64,000 nucleotides of DNA, taken from Mesorhizobium sp. 131-2-1 (GTDB lineage: Bacteria > Pseudomonadota > Alphaproteobacteria > Rhizobiales > Rhizobiaceae). Shown here piece after piece: positions 1-10,503 of the stretch. The stretch is from contig NZ_AP023247.1 in NCBI RefSeq assembly GCF_016756535.1, positions 5,084,501 to 5,148,500 on the forward strand, given 5' to 3'. The position numbers were made by a program, and so were the translations under genes. Numbering within the stretch: position 1 is the stretch's first letter; every line of letters starts with the position of its first letter. The notes beneath the pieces were generated by a model. It made no database searches, was not told where the DNA came from, and saw nothing but the letters and a program-made list of their open reading frames with translations.

Positions 1-633
1 GCCAAAGGCATCGAAATCGCCGTCGCCATCGAGCCTCGCCGCCACCTGCAGGATAGCGGCGGCGACATCGAATGCGGAGGTAGGGTTTCCCCATTGATCG
101 GCCACCACCGCGATCTCGTCGCGGTCGCAGGCCAACCTCATCATGGTCTCAACGAAGTTCCTGCCGAAAGGACTGTAGAGCCACGCGGTGCGCAGGATCA
201 GATGACGCGGATTGGCCGCCGCCACCGCCTGTTCGCCGGCAAGCTTCGAGGCGCCATAGACGTTGAGCGGAGCGGTGGCGTCGGTTTCGACATAGGCCCC
301 GTCCTTGGTGCCGTCAAAGACGTAGTCGGTCGAAAGATGGATGACGGGAACGCCGAGCCGCGCCGCTGCCTGGGCGACGGCGCCGGCGCCGGCGGCGTTG
401 ACCGCAAAGGCCATATCCTTCTCGTCTTCGGCCTGGTCGACAGCGGTGTAGGCGGCAGCGGAAACGACGATATCCGGCCTTGACGCCGCCAGTGCGTCGA
501 ACACCGTATCGGGCCGAGCCAGGTCAAGTTCCGGTCGGCCAACGGCGACGACCCGCACCCCCTCCAGCCCTTGCCCGGCCTCAAGCAGGCTGGCAACCAC
601 CTGGCCCGCGCGCCCGGTCACGACAAGTCTCAC
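1..633 (-). CDS. rmlD: dTDP-4-dehydrorhamnose reductase, 3' end cut by window edge
   Basis: The final step of dTDP-L-rhamnose synthesis is NADPH reduction of dTDP-4-keto-L-rhamnose in the cytoplasm. The visible 211 residues begin with a Rossmann start ([11 protein letters not shown]), followed by [11 protein letters not shown], the STDYVFDG motif and YGASKLAGE carrying the YxxxK catalytic pair, all typical of RmlD. The start is GTG at 633, overlapping the rmlB stop by four bases (GTGA), so the two are probably translationally coupled. It is the last of four genes in the leftward rmlA-C-B-D operon. The C-terminus lies outside the window. Confidence 0.93.
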   Translation of the reverse strand, partial: MRLVVTGRAGQVVASLLEAGQGLEGVRVVAVGRPELDLARPDTVFDALAASRPDIVVSAAAYTAVDQAEDEKDMAFAVNAAGAGAVAQAAARLGVPVIHLSTDYVFDGTKDGAYVETDATAPLNVYGASKLAGEQAVAAANPRHLILRTAWLYSPFGRNFVETMMRLACDRDEIAVVADQWGNPTSAFDVAAAILQVAARLDGDGDFDAFG

Positions 634-1706
634 GCCGCGCCCTTCCCGCCCGCGGCCCGGCCCAACCGCTCGCCGGAATAGCGCTGGTCACGGATCGGCC
701 CCCACCACCATTCGTTGTCGAGGTACCAGTCGACGGTCGTTGCCAGACCCGTGTCGAAGTCCTCCCTCGGTGACCAGCCGAGATCGCGGCCGATCTTGGA
801 GGCATCGATGGCGTAGCGGCGGTCATGCCCCGGGCGATCGGTGACGAAAGTGATCAGGTCGCGATAGCTGCCGCCGCTGGCGCGCGGCCGTCGACGGTCA
901 AGAAGATCGCAGATCGCCTCGACGACGCCGAGATTGCTGCGTTCCGAATTGCCGCCGACATTGTAGCTTTCGCCCGGCCGCCCCTTCGTGGCGACAAGCT
1001 CCAGCGCCCTGGCATGGTCTTCCACATAGAGCCAGTCGCGCACATTGGCGCCGGCGCCATAGATCGGCAGCGGTTTCTCGTCGAGTGCGTTGAGGATGAC
1101 CAGTGGGATGAGCTTTTCGGGGAAATGATAGGGCCCATAATTGTTCGAGCAGTTGGAAAGCACCACCGGCAGGCCATAGGTCTCGTGCCAGGCCCGCACC
1201 AGATGATCGGAGGCGGCCTTCGAGGCGGAGTAGGGCGAGGATGGCGCATAGGGCGTCTCCTCGACGAACATGCCGCCGTCGAACGGCAGAGCGCCGAACA
1301 CCTCGTCGGTCGAGATCTGATGGAAACGGAAGCGGCCTTTGCGCCCTTGCGGCAGGTCGCGCCAGTATTCCAGGGCCGCACTCAGCATGCGGTACGTGCC
1401 GACGATGTTGGTCTCGATGAAGGTGTCGGGTCCGTCGATCGAGCGGTCGACATGGCTCTCGGCGGCGAGATTCATGACGATGTCGATGGCGTCGCGGTGC
1501 AAGATCTCCAGCACCGCCCTCTCGTCGCAAATATCGGCGTGAGCGAATTTGTAATTGCGCGCGTTCTCGACCGACCGCAGCGACTCAAGATTTCCGGCGT
1601 AGGTGAGCTTGTCGAGATTGGTTACGCGATAGGCCGGATTGGCGCACAGGTGCCTGCACACGGCCGAACCGATGAAACCGGCGCCGCCGGTCACCAGGAA
1701 ATTCAT
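630..1706 (-). CDS. rmlB: dTDP-glucose 4,6-dehydratase
   Basis: Extended short-chain dehydrogenase (358 aa) that converts dTDP-glucose to dTDP-4-keto-6-deoxyglucose, the second step of dTDP-L-rhamnose synthesis. Visible are the NAD-binding GGAGFIGS at residues 7-14, [15 protein letters not shown], the STDEVFG active-site segment and [10 protein letters not shown] with the YxxxK pair. The ATG at 1706 was chosen because [10 protein letters not shown] is the family's usual N-terminus and a strong ribosome site (GGAGAGGAG) sits just upstream; longer in-frame starts lack this. It lies between rmlC and rmlD in one operon. Confidence 0.96.
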   Translation of the reverse strand: MNFLVTGGAGFIGSAVCRHLCANPAYRVTNLDKLTYAGNLESLRSVENARNYKFAHADICDERAVLEILHRDAIDIVMNLAAESHVDRSIDGPDTFIETNIVGTYRMLSAALEYWRDLPQGRKGRFRFHQISTDEVFGALPFDGGMFVEETPYAPSSPYSASKAASDHLVRAWHETYGLPVVLSNCSNNYGPYHFPEKLIPLVILNALDEKPLPIYGAGANVRDWLYVEDHARALELVATKGRPGESYNVGGNSERSNLGVVEAICDLLDRRRPRASGGSYRDLITFVTDRPGHDRRYAIDASKIGRDLGWSPREDFDTGLATTVDWYLDNEWWWGPIRDQRYSGERLGRAAGGKGAA

Positions 1707-1719
1707 GCCGCTCCTCTCC

Positions 1720-2274
1720 TCACGCAAACACCTCCGCGGCGGCAAGCACCGGCGCCTCGAGGTCCTTGTCCGAAAGCTGGAACCCGCCCGCCATTGCCGG
1801 CCATTCGATGCCGATGGCGGGGTCGTCGAACCGGATCGACCGCTGATCGGCAGGCGAATAAATGTCGGTCACCTTATACAGAACCTCGGTATCCGGCACG
1901 AGCGTGACGAACCCATGCGCGAAACCTTTCGGCACCAGGACTTGATTGCCTTTCTCGCTCGACAGTTCGACGGCGGCCCATTTGCCAAAGCTCTTCGAGC
2001 CGCGGCGGATGTCGACGGTGACGTCGAGGATCCTGCCTCTGCCGACGCGCACCAGCTTCTCCTGGGCGCGCGGCGGCAGCTGGTAGTGAAGCCCCCGCAT
2101 CACACCGGCGGCGGCGGAATAGGAGCGGTTGTCCTGCACGAAACGGAGATCGATGCCGGCCTCGGCGAAGCGCTTGGCGTTCCAGTCCTCGACGAAATAG
2201 CCGCGAGCGTCGTGAAAACGCTTCGGGACGATCTCCAGCACGCCGTCGAGGCCGAGTGGGATGATCTCCAGCAC
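1720..2274 (-). CDS. rmlC: dTDP-4-dehydrorhamnose 3,5-epimerase
   Basis: Cupin-fold epimerase (184 aa) acting third in the dTDP-L-rhamnose pathway. The sequence shows the family signatures [36 protein letters not shown] with the catalytic His region, and the [11 protein letters not shown] segment. A GTG start at 2274 is chosen: it gives the usual length and follows the rmlA stop by one base, while longer in-frame starts would run into rmlA. It is the second gene of the leftward rml operon. Confidence 0.95.
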   Translation of the reverse strand: MLEIIPLGLDGVLEIVPKRFHDARGYFVEDWNAKRFAEAGIDLRFVQDNRSYSAAAGVMRGLHYQLPPRAQEKLVRVGRGRILDVTVDIRRGSKSFGKWAAVELSSEKGNQVLVPKGFAHGFVTLVPDTEVLYKVTDIYSPADQRSIRFDDPAIGIEWPAMAGGFQLSDKDLEAPVLAAAEVFA

Positions 2275-2275
2275 C

Positions 2276-3157
2276 CTAGTTCTCCGACAACTCGCTGACG
2301 CGCCTGCGCAAATAGGCGGCGTATTCGTTCTGGCCAAGGCGGGCGGCGCGTTCAAGAACCTTGTCGGCCGTCAGCCAACCCTGCTCGAAGGCGATCTCCT
2401 CCGGGCAAGCCACCTTGATGCCCTGGCGATGCTCGATGGTGCGCACGAAGGACGCCGCCTCATGCAGGCTGTCATGTGTGCCGGTATCGAGCCAGGCATA
2501 GCCGCGGCCGAGCTGATGCACCTGCAACTGGCCGCGTTCGAGATAGACATTGTTGACCGCCGTGATCTCGAGTTCGCCGCGCTTCGACGGACGGATGGTC
2601 GACGCGATGTCGACGACGTCGTTGTCGTAGAAATAGAGGCCGGTAATGGCCCAACTGGACTTGGGCAGTTGCGGCTTTTCCTCGATCGTCAGAGCCTTGC
2701 CGCTGGCCTTGTCGAACGAGACCACGCCATAGCGCTCCGGATCCTCGACACGGTAGGCGAACACCGAGGCGCCACGTTCGCGCTTCGCCGCCATGCGGCA
2801 GAGCTGCGACAGGCCTTCGCCGAAGTAGAGGTTGTCGCCAAGAATCATCGACACGTTGTCCTTGCCGATGAAGTCGCGACCGATGATGAAGGCTTCGGCA
2901 AGTCCATTGGGGTGGGGCTGCTGGGCATAGGAAACGTCGAGCCCGAACTCCGAGCCATCGCCCAGCAACTGCTGGAATGCCGGCAGGTCACGCGGGGTTG
3001 AGATGATGAGGACCTGGCGGATTCCCGCGAGCATCAGCACGCTCAGCGGATAGTAGATCATCGGCTTGTTGTATATCGGGAGTATCTGCTTGGACACGGC
3101 CAGCGTCAGCGGATAGAGACGGACCCCGTTGCCTCCCGCAAGGATAATTCCCTTCAA
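2276..3157 (-). CDS. rmlA: Glucose-1-phosphate thymidylyltransferase
   Basis: Nucleotidyltransferase (293 aa) that activates glucose-1-phosphate with dTTP to start the dTDP-L-rhamnose pathway. The N-terminus carries the nucleotide-binding [11 protein letters not shown] loop and the [18 protein letters not shown] segment; LGDNLYFG and [12 protein letters not shown] are further family marks. The start is TTG at 3157, preceded by GGAGG at good spacing; the longer ATG/GTG options would add a non-homologous tail. It is the first gene of the operon, transcribed away from the UDP-xylose-synthase-like gene across about 236 bp that probably holds both promoters. Confidence 0.95.
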   Translation of the reverse strand: MKGIILAGGNGVRLYPLTLAVSKQILPIYNKPMIYYPLSVLMLAGIRQVLIISTPRDLPAFQQLLGDGSEFGLDVSYAQQPHPNGLAEAFIIGRDFIGKDNVSMILGDNLYFGEGLSQLCRMAAKRERGASVFAYRVEDPERYGVVSFDKASGKALTIEEKPQLPKSSWAITGLYFYDNDVVDIASTIRPSKRGELEITAVNNVYLERGQLQVHQLGRGYAWLDTGTHDSLHEAASFVRTIEHRQGIKVACPEEIAFEQGWLTADKVLERAARLGQNEYAAYLRRRVSELSEN

Positions 3158-3393
3158 CAGATCCTCCTTGCCTCGCCGAACCCCCTTCGGCACCACCGTG
3201 CTAAGGTTTCGCACGATGGCTTGTCAATCTCGATGGCCGTCGGCGCCAGGCTGCCATTCCTCCGACCGACCCGGCCCGTGGACACCCGGTCGCGCGCGCC
3301 ACGACAATCAGACCGGCGGCGCGAGGTTTGTCGGTTGGCAAATCGCAATCCGGTGCTAAACAGCAACGGACCGGCCGCGAAAACGGAAATCCC

Positions 3394-4335
3394 ATGGCCA
3401 GACTTCTCGTCACCGGCGGCGCCGGCTTTCTCGGATCGCATCTGTGCGGCAGGCTTGTCGAGCTTGGACATCAAGTGGTCTGCGCCGACAATTTCAGCAC
3501 CGGATCCAGGGACAATATCCGTCAGCTTCTGGCAGTTCCGGCTTTCGAGCTGATCGAGCATGACGTGACGCTGCCGCTCGACCTGGACGTCGACGGCATC
3601 TACCATCTTGCTTCACCGGCAGCGCCCATCCACTATCAGAACGACCCGATCCGTACGACGAGGACCAACGTACTCGGCGCCATCAATATGCTCGATCTCG
3701 CCAGATCTCGAGGCACGCGGATCCTGCAGGCCTCCACTTCGGAGGTCTATGGCGACCCAGAAGTCCATCCACAGCCGGAAACCTATTGGGGGCGGGTAAA
3801 CCCGATCGGCACGCGCAGTTGCTACAATGAAGGCAAGCGCTGCGCCGAAACGCTGTTCTTCGACTACTGGCGCGAGGCCCGCACCGAGATCAAGGTGGCG
3901 CGCATCTTCAACACCTATGGCCCGAACATGCACCCGGACGATGGGCGCGTCGTCAGCAATTTCATCGTCCAGGCGATCCGTGGCGAGCCGTTGACAATCT
4001 ACGGCACCGGCAGCCAGACACGCAGTTTCTGCTATGTCGACGATCTCGTCGATGGCCTGCTGAGGCTCATGGCATCGCCCGCCGATTTCACGGGCCCGGC
4101 CAATATCGGCAACCCGCATGAGGTGACGATGATCGAACTGGCCGAACATGTGCTTCGGCTTGTCGGCGGCGGCTCCAAGCTGGAGTTCCGGCCCTTGCCT
4201 TCGGACGACCCCAGACAAAGATGCCCGGACATTTCGCTCATGCGGGCGGCGCTCGGATGGCGGCCGCGGATCAGTCTGGAAGACGGCCTGAGGCAAACGG
4301 TCGCCTATTTCCAGCGTCGTTTGGCGACGGCATGA
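3394..4335 (+). CDS. uxs: UDP-glucuronate decarboxylase / UDP-xylose synthase-type SDR
   Basis: Extended SDR (313 aa) with GGAGFLGSH at the N-terminus, [30 protein letters not shown], and Y144NEGK148 as the YxxxK pair. HLASPA, the SEVYGDP block and RSCYNEGKR are hallmarks of UDP-glucuronic acid decarboxylases, which make UDP-xylose for surface polysaccharides. An ATG at 3394 matches the family N-terminus ([11 protein letters not shown]). It is divergent from rmlA and convergent with bioY, with a hairpin after its stop. A related NAD-dependent epimerase activity cannot be excluded from sequence alone. Confidence 0.88.
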   Translation: MARLLVTGGAGFLGSHLCGRLVELGHQVVCADNFSTGSRDNIRQLLAVPAFELIEHDVTLPLDLDVDGIYHLASPAAPIHYQNDPIRTTRTNVLGAINMLDLARSRGTRILQASTSEVYGDPEVHPQPETYWGRVNPIGTRSCYNEGKRCAETLFFDYWREARTEIKVARIFNTYGPNMHPDDGRVVSNFIVQAIRGEPLTIYGTGSQTRSFCYVDDLVDGLLRLMASPADFTGPANIGNPHEVTMIELAEHVLRLVGGGSKLEFRPLPSDDPRQRCPDISLMRAALGWRPRISLEDGLRQTVAYFQRRLATA

Positions 4336-4338
4336 AAA

Positions 4339-4367
4339 AGCCGGCGGGCAGCGACTGCCAGCCGGCT
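4339..4367. terminator. Bidirectional hairpin terminator between uxs and bioY
   Basis: A perfect GC-rich stem, AGCCGGC...GCCGGCT, is extended inside by a second pairing (GGCAG/CTGCC) around a CGA loop. On the minus strand it is followed by a T run, as expected for an intrinsic terminator of bioY. On the plus strand a shorter T-containing stretch follows, so it may also end uxs transcription. Confidence 0.8.
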
Positions 4368-4386
4368 CGTTTCACCTTGATTGGTG

Positions 4387-4977
4387 TCAGGCGCGCTTGA
4401 GCAGCGACCAGGCCGCAGGCACCAGGGTCGCGGCGAGCGCCACCTTGATCAGGTCGCCGACGATGAACGGCAAAACGCCGAACTGCCAGGACTTTTCCGG
4501 GCCGATCAGCATTGCCAGCCAGGCAAAGCCCATGGCCATCATGATGACTTCGGCGACCAGCATGGCATTGAAGAGCTTGACCGGATGACGGTCCCAGCCG
4601 CGATCGGCGGCCCAGCCTACGATCGCGGCCATGACGACGAAGCCGGCAAGATAGCCGCCGGTGGAGCCGAGCATATAGGCGATACCGATGCCTTTTTCGG
4701 GCGTGCCCTGGAAGACCGGGAAGCCCATGGCGCCCTCGGCCATGTAGAGAAGCAAGGTGGCGACGCCGAGGCGCAGGCCGTACGCCGACGCGATCAGTAG
4801 CACAGCGAGCGTCTGCAGCGAGATGTCGACCGGCCCAAGCACCACCTTCGTCTTTGCCGACAAGGTGAGCAGCAGCGTTCCGGCGATCGCCAGCAGGATC
4901 TGCGTCGCCAGCCGCGCCGCGCCCTTTTCAGGCAGTGCCAGAGAAACAAGCGGACGCATCGTTGCTGCAAGTGCCAT
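4387..4977 (-). CDS. bioY: Biotin transporter BioY (ECF S-component)
   Basis: Small membrane protein (196 aa) with about six hydrophobic segments that binds biotin and works with an energy-coupling module or alone. Seen are the family segments KTKVVLGPVDISLQTLAVLL, LYMAEGAMGFPVFQG and LGSTGGYLAGF. The ATG at 4977 is preferred over one four codons upstream (4989) because GGGGA lies about six bases before it. No AT module (bioM/bioN) is adjacent. The gene ends at the shared hairpin with uxs. I looked for a BioR-like palindrome in the upstream region and did not find a clear one. Confidence 0.94.
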   Translation of the reverse strand: MALAATMRPLVSLALPEKGAARLATQILLAIAGTLLLTLSAKTKVVLGPVDISLQTLAVLLIASAYGLRLGVATLLLYMAEGAMGFPVFQGTPEKGIGIAYMLGSTGGYLAGFVVMAAIVGWAADRGWDRHPVKLFNAMLVAEVIMMAMGFAWLAMLIGPEKSWQFGVLPFIVGDLIKVALAATLVPAAWSLLKRA

Positions 4978-5091
4978 GGTGATCCCCATTTAAGCTGCCG
5001 CCGACACGCGGCCTCGCGTTTTCCTATATTGGCTTCCGTGTTATGCGGCAATTGCTTTTGCCGTCTCACGGAACGGAGCTTCGCGCCCCTC

Positions 5092-6000
5092 ATGGCCCTC
5101 AAGTTCGACACGCGTTTCGATGCCGCCTACGGCAAGGCGGTGAGCGTCGCACCGGACGTGCAACGCCTTACCGCCAGAAACCCCAGTCCGTTCACCTTTC
5201 ACGGAACCAACAGCTACCTGGTAGGCCGCGAGACGCTGGCGGTGATCGATCCGGGACCGGATGACAACGCCCATCTCCAGGCCCTGATCGAGGCGATCGG
5301 CGGCAGGCCGGTCAGCCATATCTTCGTCAGCCATACGCATCGCGACCATTCCCCGCTGGCGGCGCGGCTGAAAGAGCGCACTGGGGCGGCCGTGCTTGCC
5401 GAAGGCCCGCACCGCCCGGCGCGGCCCTTGCGAATCGGCGAGGTCAATCCGCTCGATGCCAGCGCCGACACGGCTTTCGTTCCGGATACCGCGCTCGCCG
5501 ACGGTGCGCTGGTCCAGGGCGACGGCTGGGGCATCAGGACGGTATTGACGCCGGGGCATGCCGCCAACCACGCGGCGTTCGCGCTCGAGGGGACCGGCAT
5601 TCTGTTTTCCGCCGACCATGTCATGGCCTGGGCGACCTCCATCGTGGCGCCGCCCGACGGCGCCATGGCCGACTATATGGGCTCGCTCGACAAGTTGATC
5701 GCGCGCGACGACCACGTGCTGCTGCCCGGCCATGGTGGGCCGGTGACCAGGCCGCGCAGCTTCATGCGCGGACTGAAGACGCATCGCAGGATGCGCGAGC
5801 GGGCGATCCTGGAGCGCATCCGCGGCGGCGACCGTACGATCAAGGAGATGGTGGCGGCGATCTATCGCGACACTGACCCGCGCCTGCACGGCGCCGCCGG
5901 CCTGTCGGTGCTGGCGCATCTGGAGGATCTGGTGGCGCGAGGCCTCGTCGCCACCGACGGCGACCCGGCCATCGACGGCGTCTTCAGGCCGGCGGCCTGA
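5092..6000 (+). CDS. Metallo-beta-lactamase-fold hydrolase (LACTB2-like)
   Basis: Predicted cytoplasmic metallohydrolase of 302 aa. The metal-binding motif H81THRDH86 is intact, followed by the PGHAANH and LLPGHGGP histidine motifs, and the C-terminal 80 residues look like the winged-helix tail of LACTB2-type proteins. Family members act on thioesters, RNA or other esters; the substrate here cannot be told. The ATG at 5092 fits homologous N-termini (MALKFDTRFD); a longer start at 5029 is less likely. It converges with the DUF1499 gene, with three bases between the stops. Confidence 0.85.
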   Translation: MALKFDTRFDAAYGKAVSVAPDVQRLTARNPSPFTFHGTNSYLVGRETLAVIDPGPDDNAHLQALIEAIGGRPVSHIFVSHTHRDHSPLAARLKERTGAAVLAEGPHRPARPLRIGEVNPLDASADTAFVPDTALADGALVQGDGWGIRTVLTPGHAANHAAFALEGTGILFSADHVMAWATSIVAPPDGAMADYMGSLDKLIARDDHVLLPGHGGPVTRPRSFMRGLKTHRRMRERAILERIRGGDRTIKEMVAAIYRDTDPRLHGAAGLSVLAHLEDLVARGLVATDGDPAIDGVFRPAA

Positions 6001-6003
6001 AGC

Positions 6004-6789
6004 TCACTCGGCCGGCGCAGGCCCTACCTGCCCGGCCACCTCCTGGTCGAGTTCGCCGAGGAAATCGACGATACGGGCGGCATTGTCGCCGAGGTCGTAG
6101 CGGCCGTAACGGGAGGCCGAACGCATGTCGACGATGACAGTGTCACCGTCATCGGCGATGCGGATCGCGACATCGGCCGGCAAGCTCAGCACGAAACTCC
6201 TGGCCAGCGCGTTGATCGTCACCTCGCTTTGGCCGTCGGTTTCGGGATACGGCCCCTTAAGCTGCCAGTCGCGCCGGTCGAGCACGGTTTCCACGGCATC
6301 GACTACAGTTTCGAACGGCAGATTGTAGCTGCGGCCGGTGACCAGCGGATAGGCATCGCCTTGCAGCCGCTGCTCGCCAGGCGTGGGCGGCGAAAGCATA
6401 TTCATGTCCGCCGTCCGGTCCGACGTGTCGAGCACCGGTGGATCGTCGAGATCGGTCGAAATGTCCCTGAGCGGCGGCGAGGTCGTCGCCCAGTAGGCGG
6501 CGACGCCGAAGGGAGCAAGCACCAGAAGCGCCAGCAGCGCGCCGACCGAGAGATCGCGCCCGCCGCGATCGCCGAAGTTCCACAGCCTCGACAAGGCGAA
6601 TCCGGCAAACAGCAGCGCGAAGGCGGCGAGCAGCGCGACGATCGCCAGAACCCAAAGGAATACAGGCGTTTCGACGAGGTCGAGACGATGGCCGACAAGC
6701 ACCGTCAGGAGCAGGACGACCGAAAAAGCCGCAGTCCGCCGCGACCAGCCGGCGGCGCTCGACGTCTGCCGTTCAGCAACAACAACCAT
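6004..6789 (-). CDS. DUF1499 membrane protein
   Basis: Protein of 261 aa with three to four N-terminal hydrophobic segments (roughly residues 20-110) and a soluble C-terminal half that matches the DUF1499 style: YPLVTGRSYNLPFETVVDAVETVL, RSFVLSLPADVAIRI and DMRSASRYGRYDLGDNAARI. The function of DUF1499 is unknown. The start is taken as the ATG at 6789; another in-frame ATG/GTG lies five codons upstream. It may be cotranscribed with the acyl-CoA ligase gene upstream (75 bp gap). Confidence 0.82.
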   Translation of the reverse strand: MVVVAERQTSSAAGWSRRTAAFSVVLLLTVLVGHRLDLVETPVFLWVLAIVALLAAFALLFAGFALSRLWNFGDRGGRDLSVGALLALLVLAPFGVAAYWATTSPPLRDISTDLDDPPVLDTSDRTADMNMLSPPTPGEQRLQGDAYPLVTGRSYNLPFETVVDAVETVLDRRDWQLKGPYPETDGQSEVTINALARSFVLSLPADVAIRIADDGDTVIVDMRSASRYGRYDLGDNAARIVDFLGELDQEVAGQVGPAPAE

Positions 6790-6863
6790 TATCCGCCGCA
6801 CCAACCCGAACGGTACCTAGAGTTTTTTGACGGCTGCCAGAAGCCTCAAAAACGCACATCCCG

Positions 6864-8492
<1,629 letters not shown>

Positions 8493-8682
8493 TTGTTCCT
8501 CCCCTGCGCTTCCGGCGATCTTTTTGCGCCATTGTGGGACGAACCGGCGGATTGTCCAGCCGTTAGCGCTGAAAGCGGTGCATTCCTTGAAGCCCCTGCG
8601 GAAACCGCCACAATCCGGCCATCGTCGGCGTTAAGTTTCGTTAACGGGCTGTGGGTGCGATTGGCGAATGAAAGAGGTTCGC

Positions 8683-9069
8683 ATGGACACGCAGCTCGAT
8701 GACAAGGCTCCCGAAGACCTGGCTCTCGAAGACTTGGCCCTCGAAAATACGCTTGCCGAAAGTCTGACCGATTTGGTGCCGGACGCCAAAACCGTTTCCG
8801 AAGATGAATTCGTCGAAGTTGTCGGTGGCGCCCTGGAGGCGGTCGGCGGCACGCTGCTGTTCAAGATGTGCGTCCAGAACGGCGATGAAGCCCAGCATGT
8901 CGCGGCCGCTTGCGTCGGCGACGGCGGCAATCGCCAGTTCCTGCTGCTCACCTTGCCGACCGTCGGCGGCGCGCTGAAGGTCGAGACCGCGTCAAGGAGC
9001 ACCAATCCGGTGGCCGGCATCGCCGCCGCCTATGCCGGACTGATGGACGTGTTCCAGACGGCTGCCTGA
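8683..9069 (+). CDS. Hypothetical protein with acidic repeat N-terminus
   Basis: A 128-residue protein I do not recognise. The N-terminus is acidic with a short repeat (EDLALEDLALENT); the rest is a compact soluble-looking domain with VVGGALEAVGG and a GNRQFLLLTLP strand. No signal peptide or membrane segment is evident. The ATG at 8683 is chosen because AGAGG stands six bases before it; an in-frame ATG at 8668 lacks such a site. Codon pattern and GC match the neighbours, which supports a real gene. Confidence 0.6.
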   Translation: MDTQLDDKAPEDLALEDLALENTLAESLTDLVPDAKTVSEDEFVEVVGGALEAVGGTLLFKMCVQNGDEAQHVAAACVGDGGNRQFLLLTLPTVGGALKVETASRSTNPVAGIAAAYAGLMDVFQTAA

Positions 9070-9188
9070 CAATTCCGGCGAAAGGGTCGGTTTGAACGCC
9101 GCCAAGGCATGGGCTCGGCCTTGCGCCAGCCGTCTGTCCGACACACCTATTGCGGGCGACCTCTCAACCGGACAAGGAAAACCCGCCA

Positions 9189-9578
9189 ATGGACCAGATC
9201 GCCAACCCAGCTCCCGGCTTCCTGCGCAATCCTGACAAGGTCATCACCATCGAGCCTTATCGCGGTACCGTCACCGTGCGCGCCGGCGAAACGGTCATCG
9301 CCTCGTCGACAAGAGCGAAGCTTCTGTCGGAGCCGCCCTATCCTGCGGTCTTCTACATTCCGTTTGCTGACATCGATTTCGGCCAGTTGGCCAAGACCGG
9401 TCACTCGACGCACTGTCCCTACAAAGGCGATGCCAGCTATTGGAGCGTTCTGCCGGCCGAAGAGACCGGCAAGGACGCAATGTGGGCCTATGAGCAGCCC
9501 TTCGACGAGATGACGGAGATTCTCGATCACGCCGCCTTCTACTCCAGCAAGGTGACGATCGAAGCCACGCCGGCCTGA
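9189..9578 (+). CDS. DUF427 family protein
   Basis: Small cytoplasmic protein (129 aa). The segments VRAGETVIASSTRAKLLSEP, PAVFYIPFADIDF, HCPYKGDASYWS and AWAYEQP-like WAYEQPFDEM are typical of DUF427 proteins, compact beta-rich domains of unknown biochemical role. The ATG at 9189 follows AAGGAAA. An inverted repeat follows just after its stop and probably marks the end of the transcript. Confidence 0.85.
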   Translation: MDQIANPAPGFLRNPDKVITIEPYRGTVTVRAGETVIASSTRAKLLSEPPYPAVFYIPFADIDFGQLAKTGHSTHCPYKGDASYWSVLPAEETGKDAMWAYEQPFDEMTEILDHAAFYSSKVTIEATPA

Positions 9579-9580
9579 GG

Positions 9581-9633
9581 ATCCCAGCGAAGGTCGCTTC
9601 GTCTCCGCGACGGAGCTTCGCACCGGCTGGGAT
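9581..9633. repeat. Imperfect palindrome after DUF427 gene
   Basis: ATCCCAGC at 9581-9588 is mirrored by GCTGGGAT at 9626-9633, with further partial pairing in between (CGAAGGTCGC/GCGACGGAGC-like). It lies between convergent genes. It resembles dispersed intergenic palindromes of rhizobial chromosomes or a long hairpin terminator; no T run follows, so the terminator role is uncertain. Confidence 0.45.
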
Positions 9634-9648
9634 GACGGTGTTGGCTAG

Positions 9649-10389
9649 CTAATCCGTGGTGCCGTCGTTGCCTATGCCGTCGGCATCGTCGAGCCGCACG
9701 AAGGTCAGGCCCTTTTGCTTGAGCGCCAGCAGCCCCTGCACCACGCCCTCGCCGGCGGCATGGGTCGGCTGGTTGATATGGGCAATGATGACGTCGCCAT
9801 CCTTGGCGGCACCGATGCGCCGGGCGGTTTCCCTGGCGCCCAGCAGCGAACCGCCGTCGCCGTTGATCGAGAAGCCGGCGACCTTGAAGCCGAGCTTGCG
9901 GATCATGGCGATGGCCGAGGGGCTGTATTCGGCGGTGGCGCCGCGAAACCATTTCGGCGCCGGTTCGCCGGTCCCTGCGAGCGCCGCGGCACCCGATTCG
10001 ACCTCCGCCAGCACGGCATCCGGGCTGCCGGCGCTGCGGATGCCGTAGATCTTCCGCGGCGTGTCGACCGCCGGGATATGGCGGCCGCCATGGTTCTCCA
10101 GTTCGAACAGGTCCGGATGAGCGCGCATGATCTCAACGGCGGCCGCGTTGCGCTTCAGCCAGATGCCGGTGACGAAAATCGTGGCCGGGATCCTGTTGTC
10201 GACAAGCGCCGAGAGGATGCGCGTGTCGGTCTGGCCTCCGCAGGCGTCGAGCGTCAGCGCGACGCGGCCGCTGCCGGCGGCCTGCGGCTTCAGATGCAGC
10301 GTCGGCTCGACCAGCGGCGCGGCGTGCCCTGCGGACACAGCGCAGACCGAGAGCGCGATCGCGCAAAGATGTTTCCGCAGCAGACGCAT
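9649..10389 (-). CDS. Exported NodB-like polysaccharide deacetylase
   Basis: 246 aa with an N-terminal signal peptide (about residues 1-23, ending AGHA) and one NodB-homology domain, so it probably acts in the periplasm on an N- or O-acetylated glycan. Motif 1 reads LTLDACGG instead of TFDDG: the first Asp (base) is kept but the second, metal-binding Asp is Ala followed by Cys. NHGGRHIP supplies the H-xxx-H metal site and IIAHINQP the terminal His motif. Activity is therefore plausible but not assured. It stands alone, not in a nodulation cluster. Confidence 0.82.
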   Translation of the reverse strand: MRLLRKHLCAIALSVCAVSAGHAAPLVEPTLHLKPQAAGSGRVALTLDACGGQTDTRILSALVDNRIPATIFVTGIWLKRNAAAVEIMRAHPDLFELENHGGRHIPAVDTPRKIYGIRSAGSPDAVLAEVESGAAALAGTGEPAPKWFRGATAEYSPSAIAMIRKLGFKVAGFSINGDGGSLLGARETARRIGAAKDGDVIIAHINQPTHAAGEGVVQGLLALKQKGLTFVRLDDADGIGNDGTTD

Positions 10390-10503
10390 GGTCGATTATT
10401 CCAAAGCTGGGTGGTTGCAATACCATCCAGAAGACCCGCATCAAGGCAAAAATCGGGACGGCGCCTACGCGAAGAACGGTGTCGCGACAATTTGTCTGCT
10501 GCT

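Noticed and set aside
9649..10389. NodB chitooligosaccharide deacetylase
   Set aside because: It has a signal peptide, altered motif 1 and no nod neighbours.
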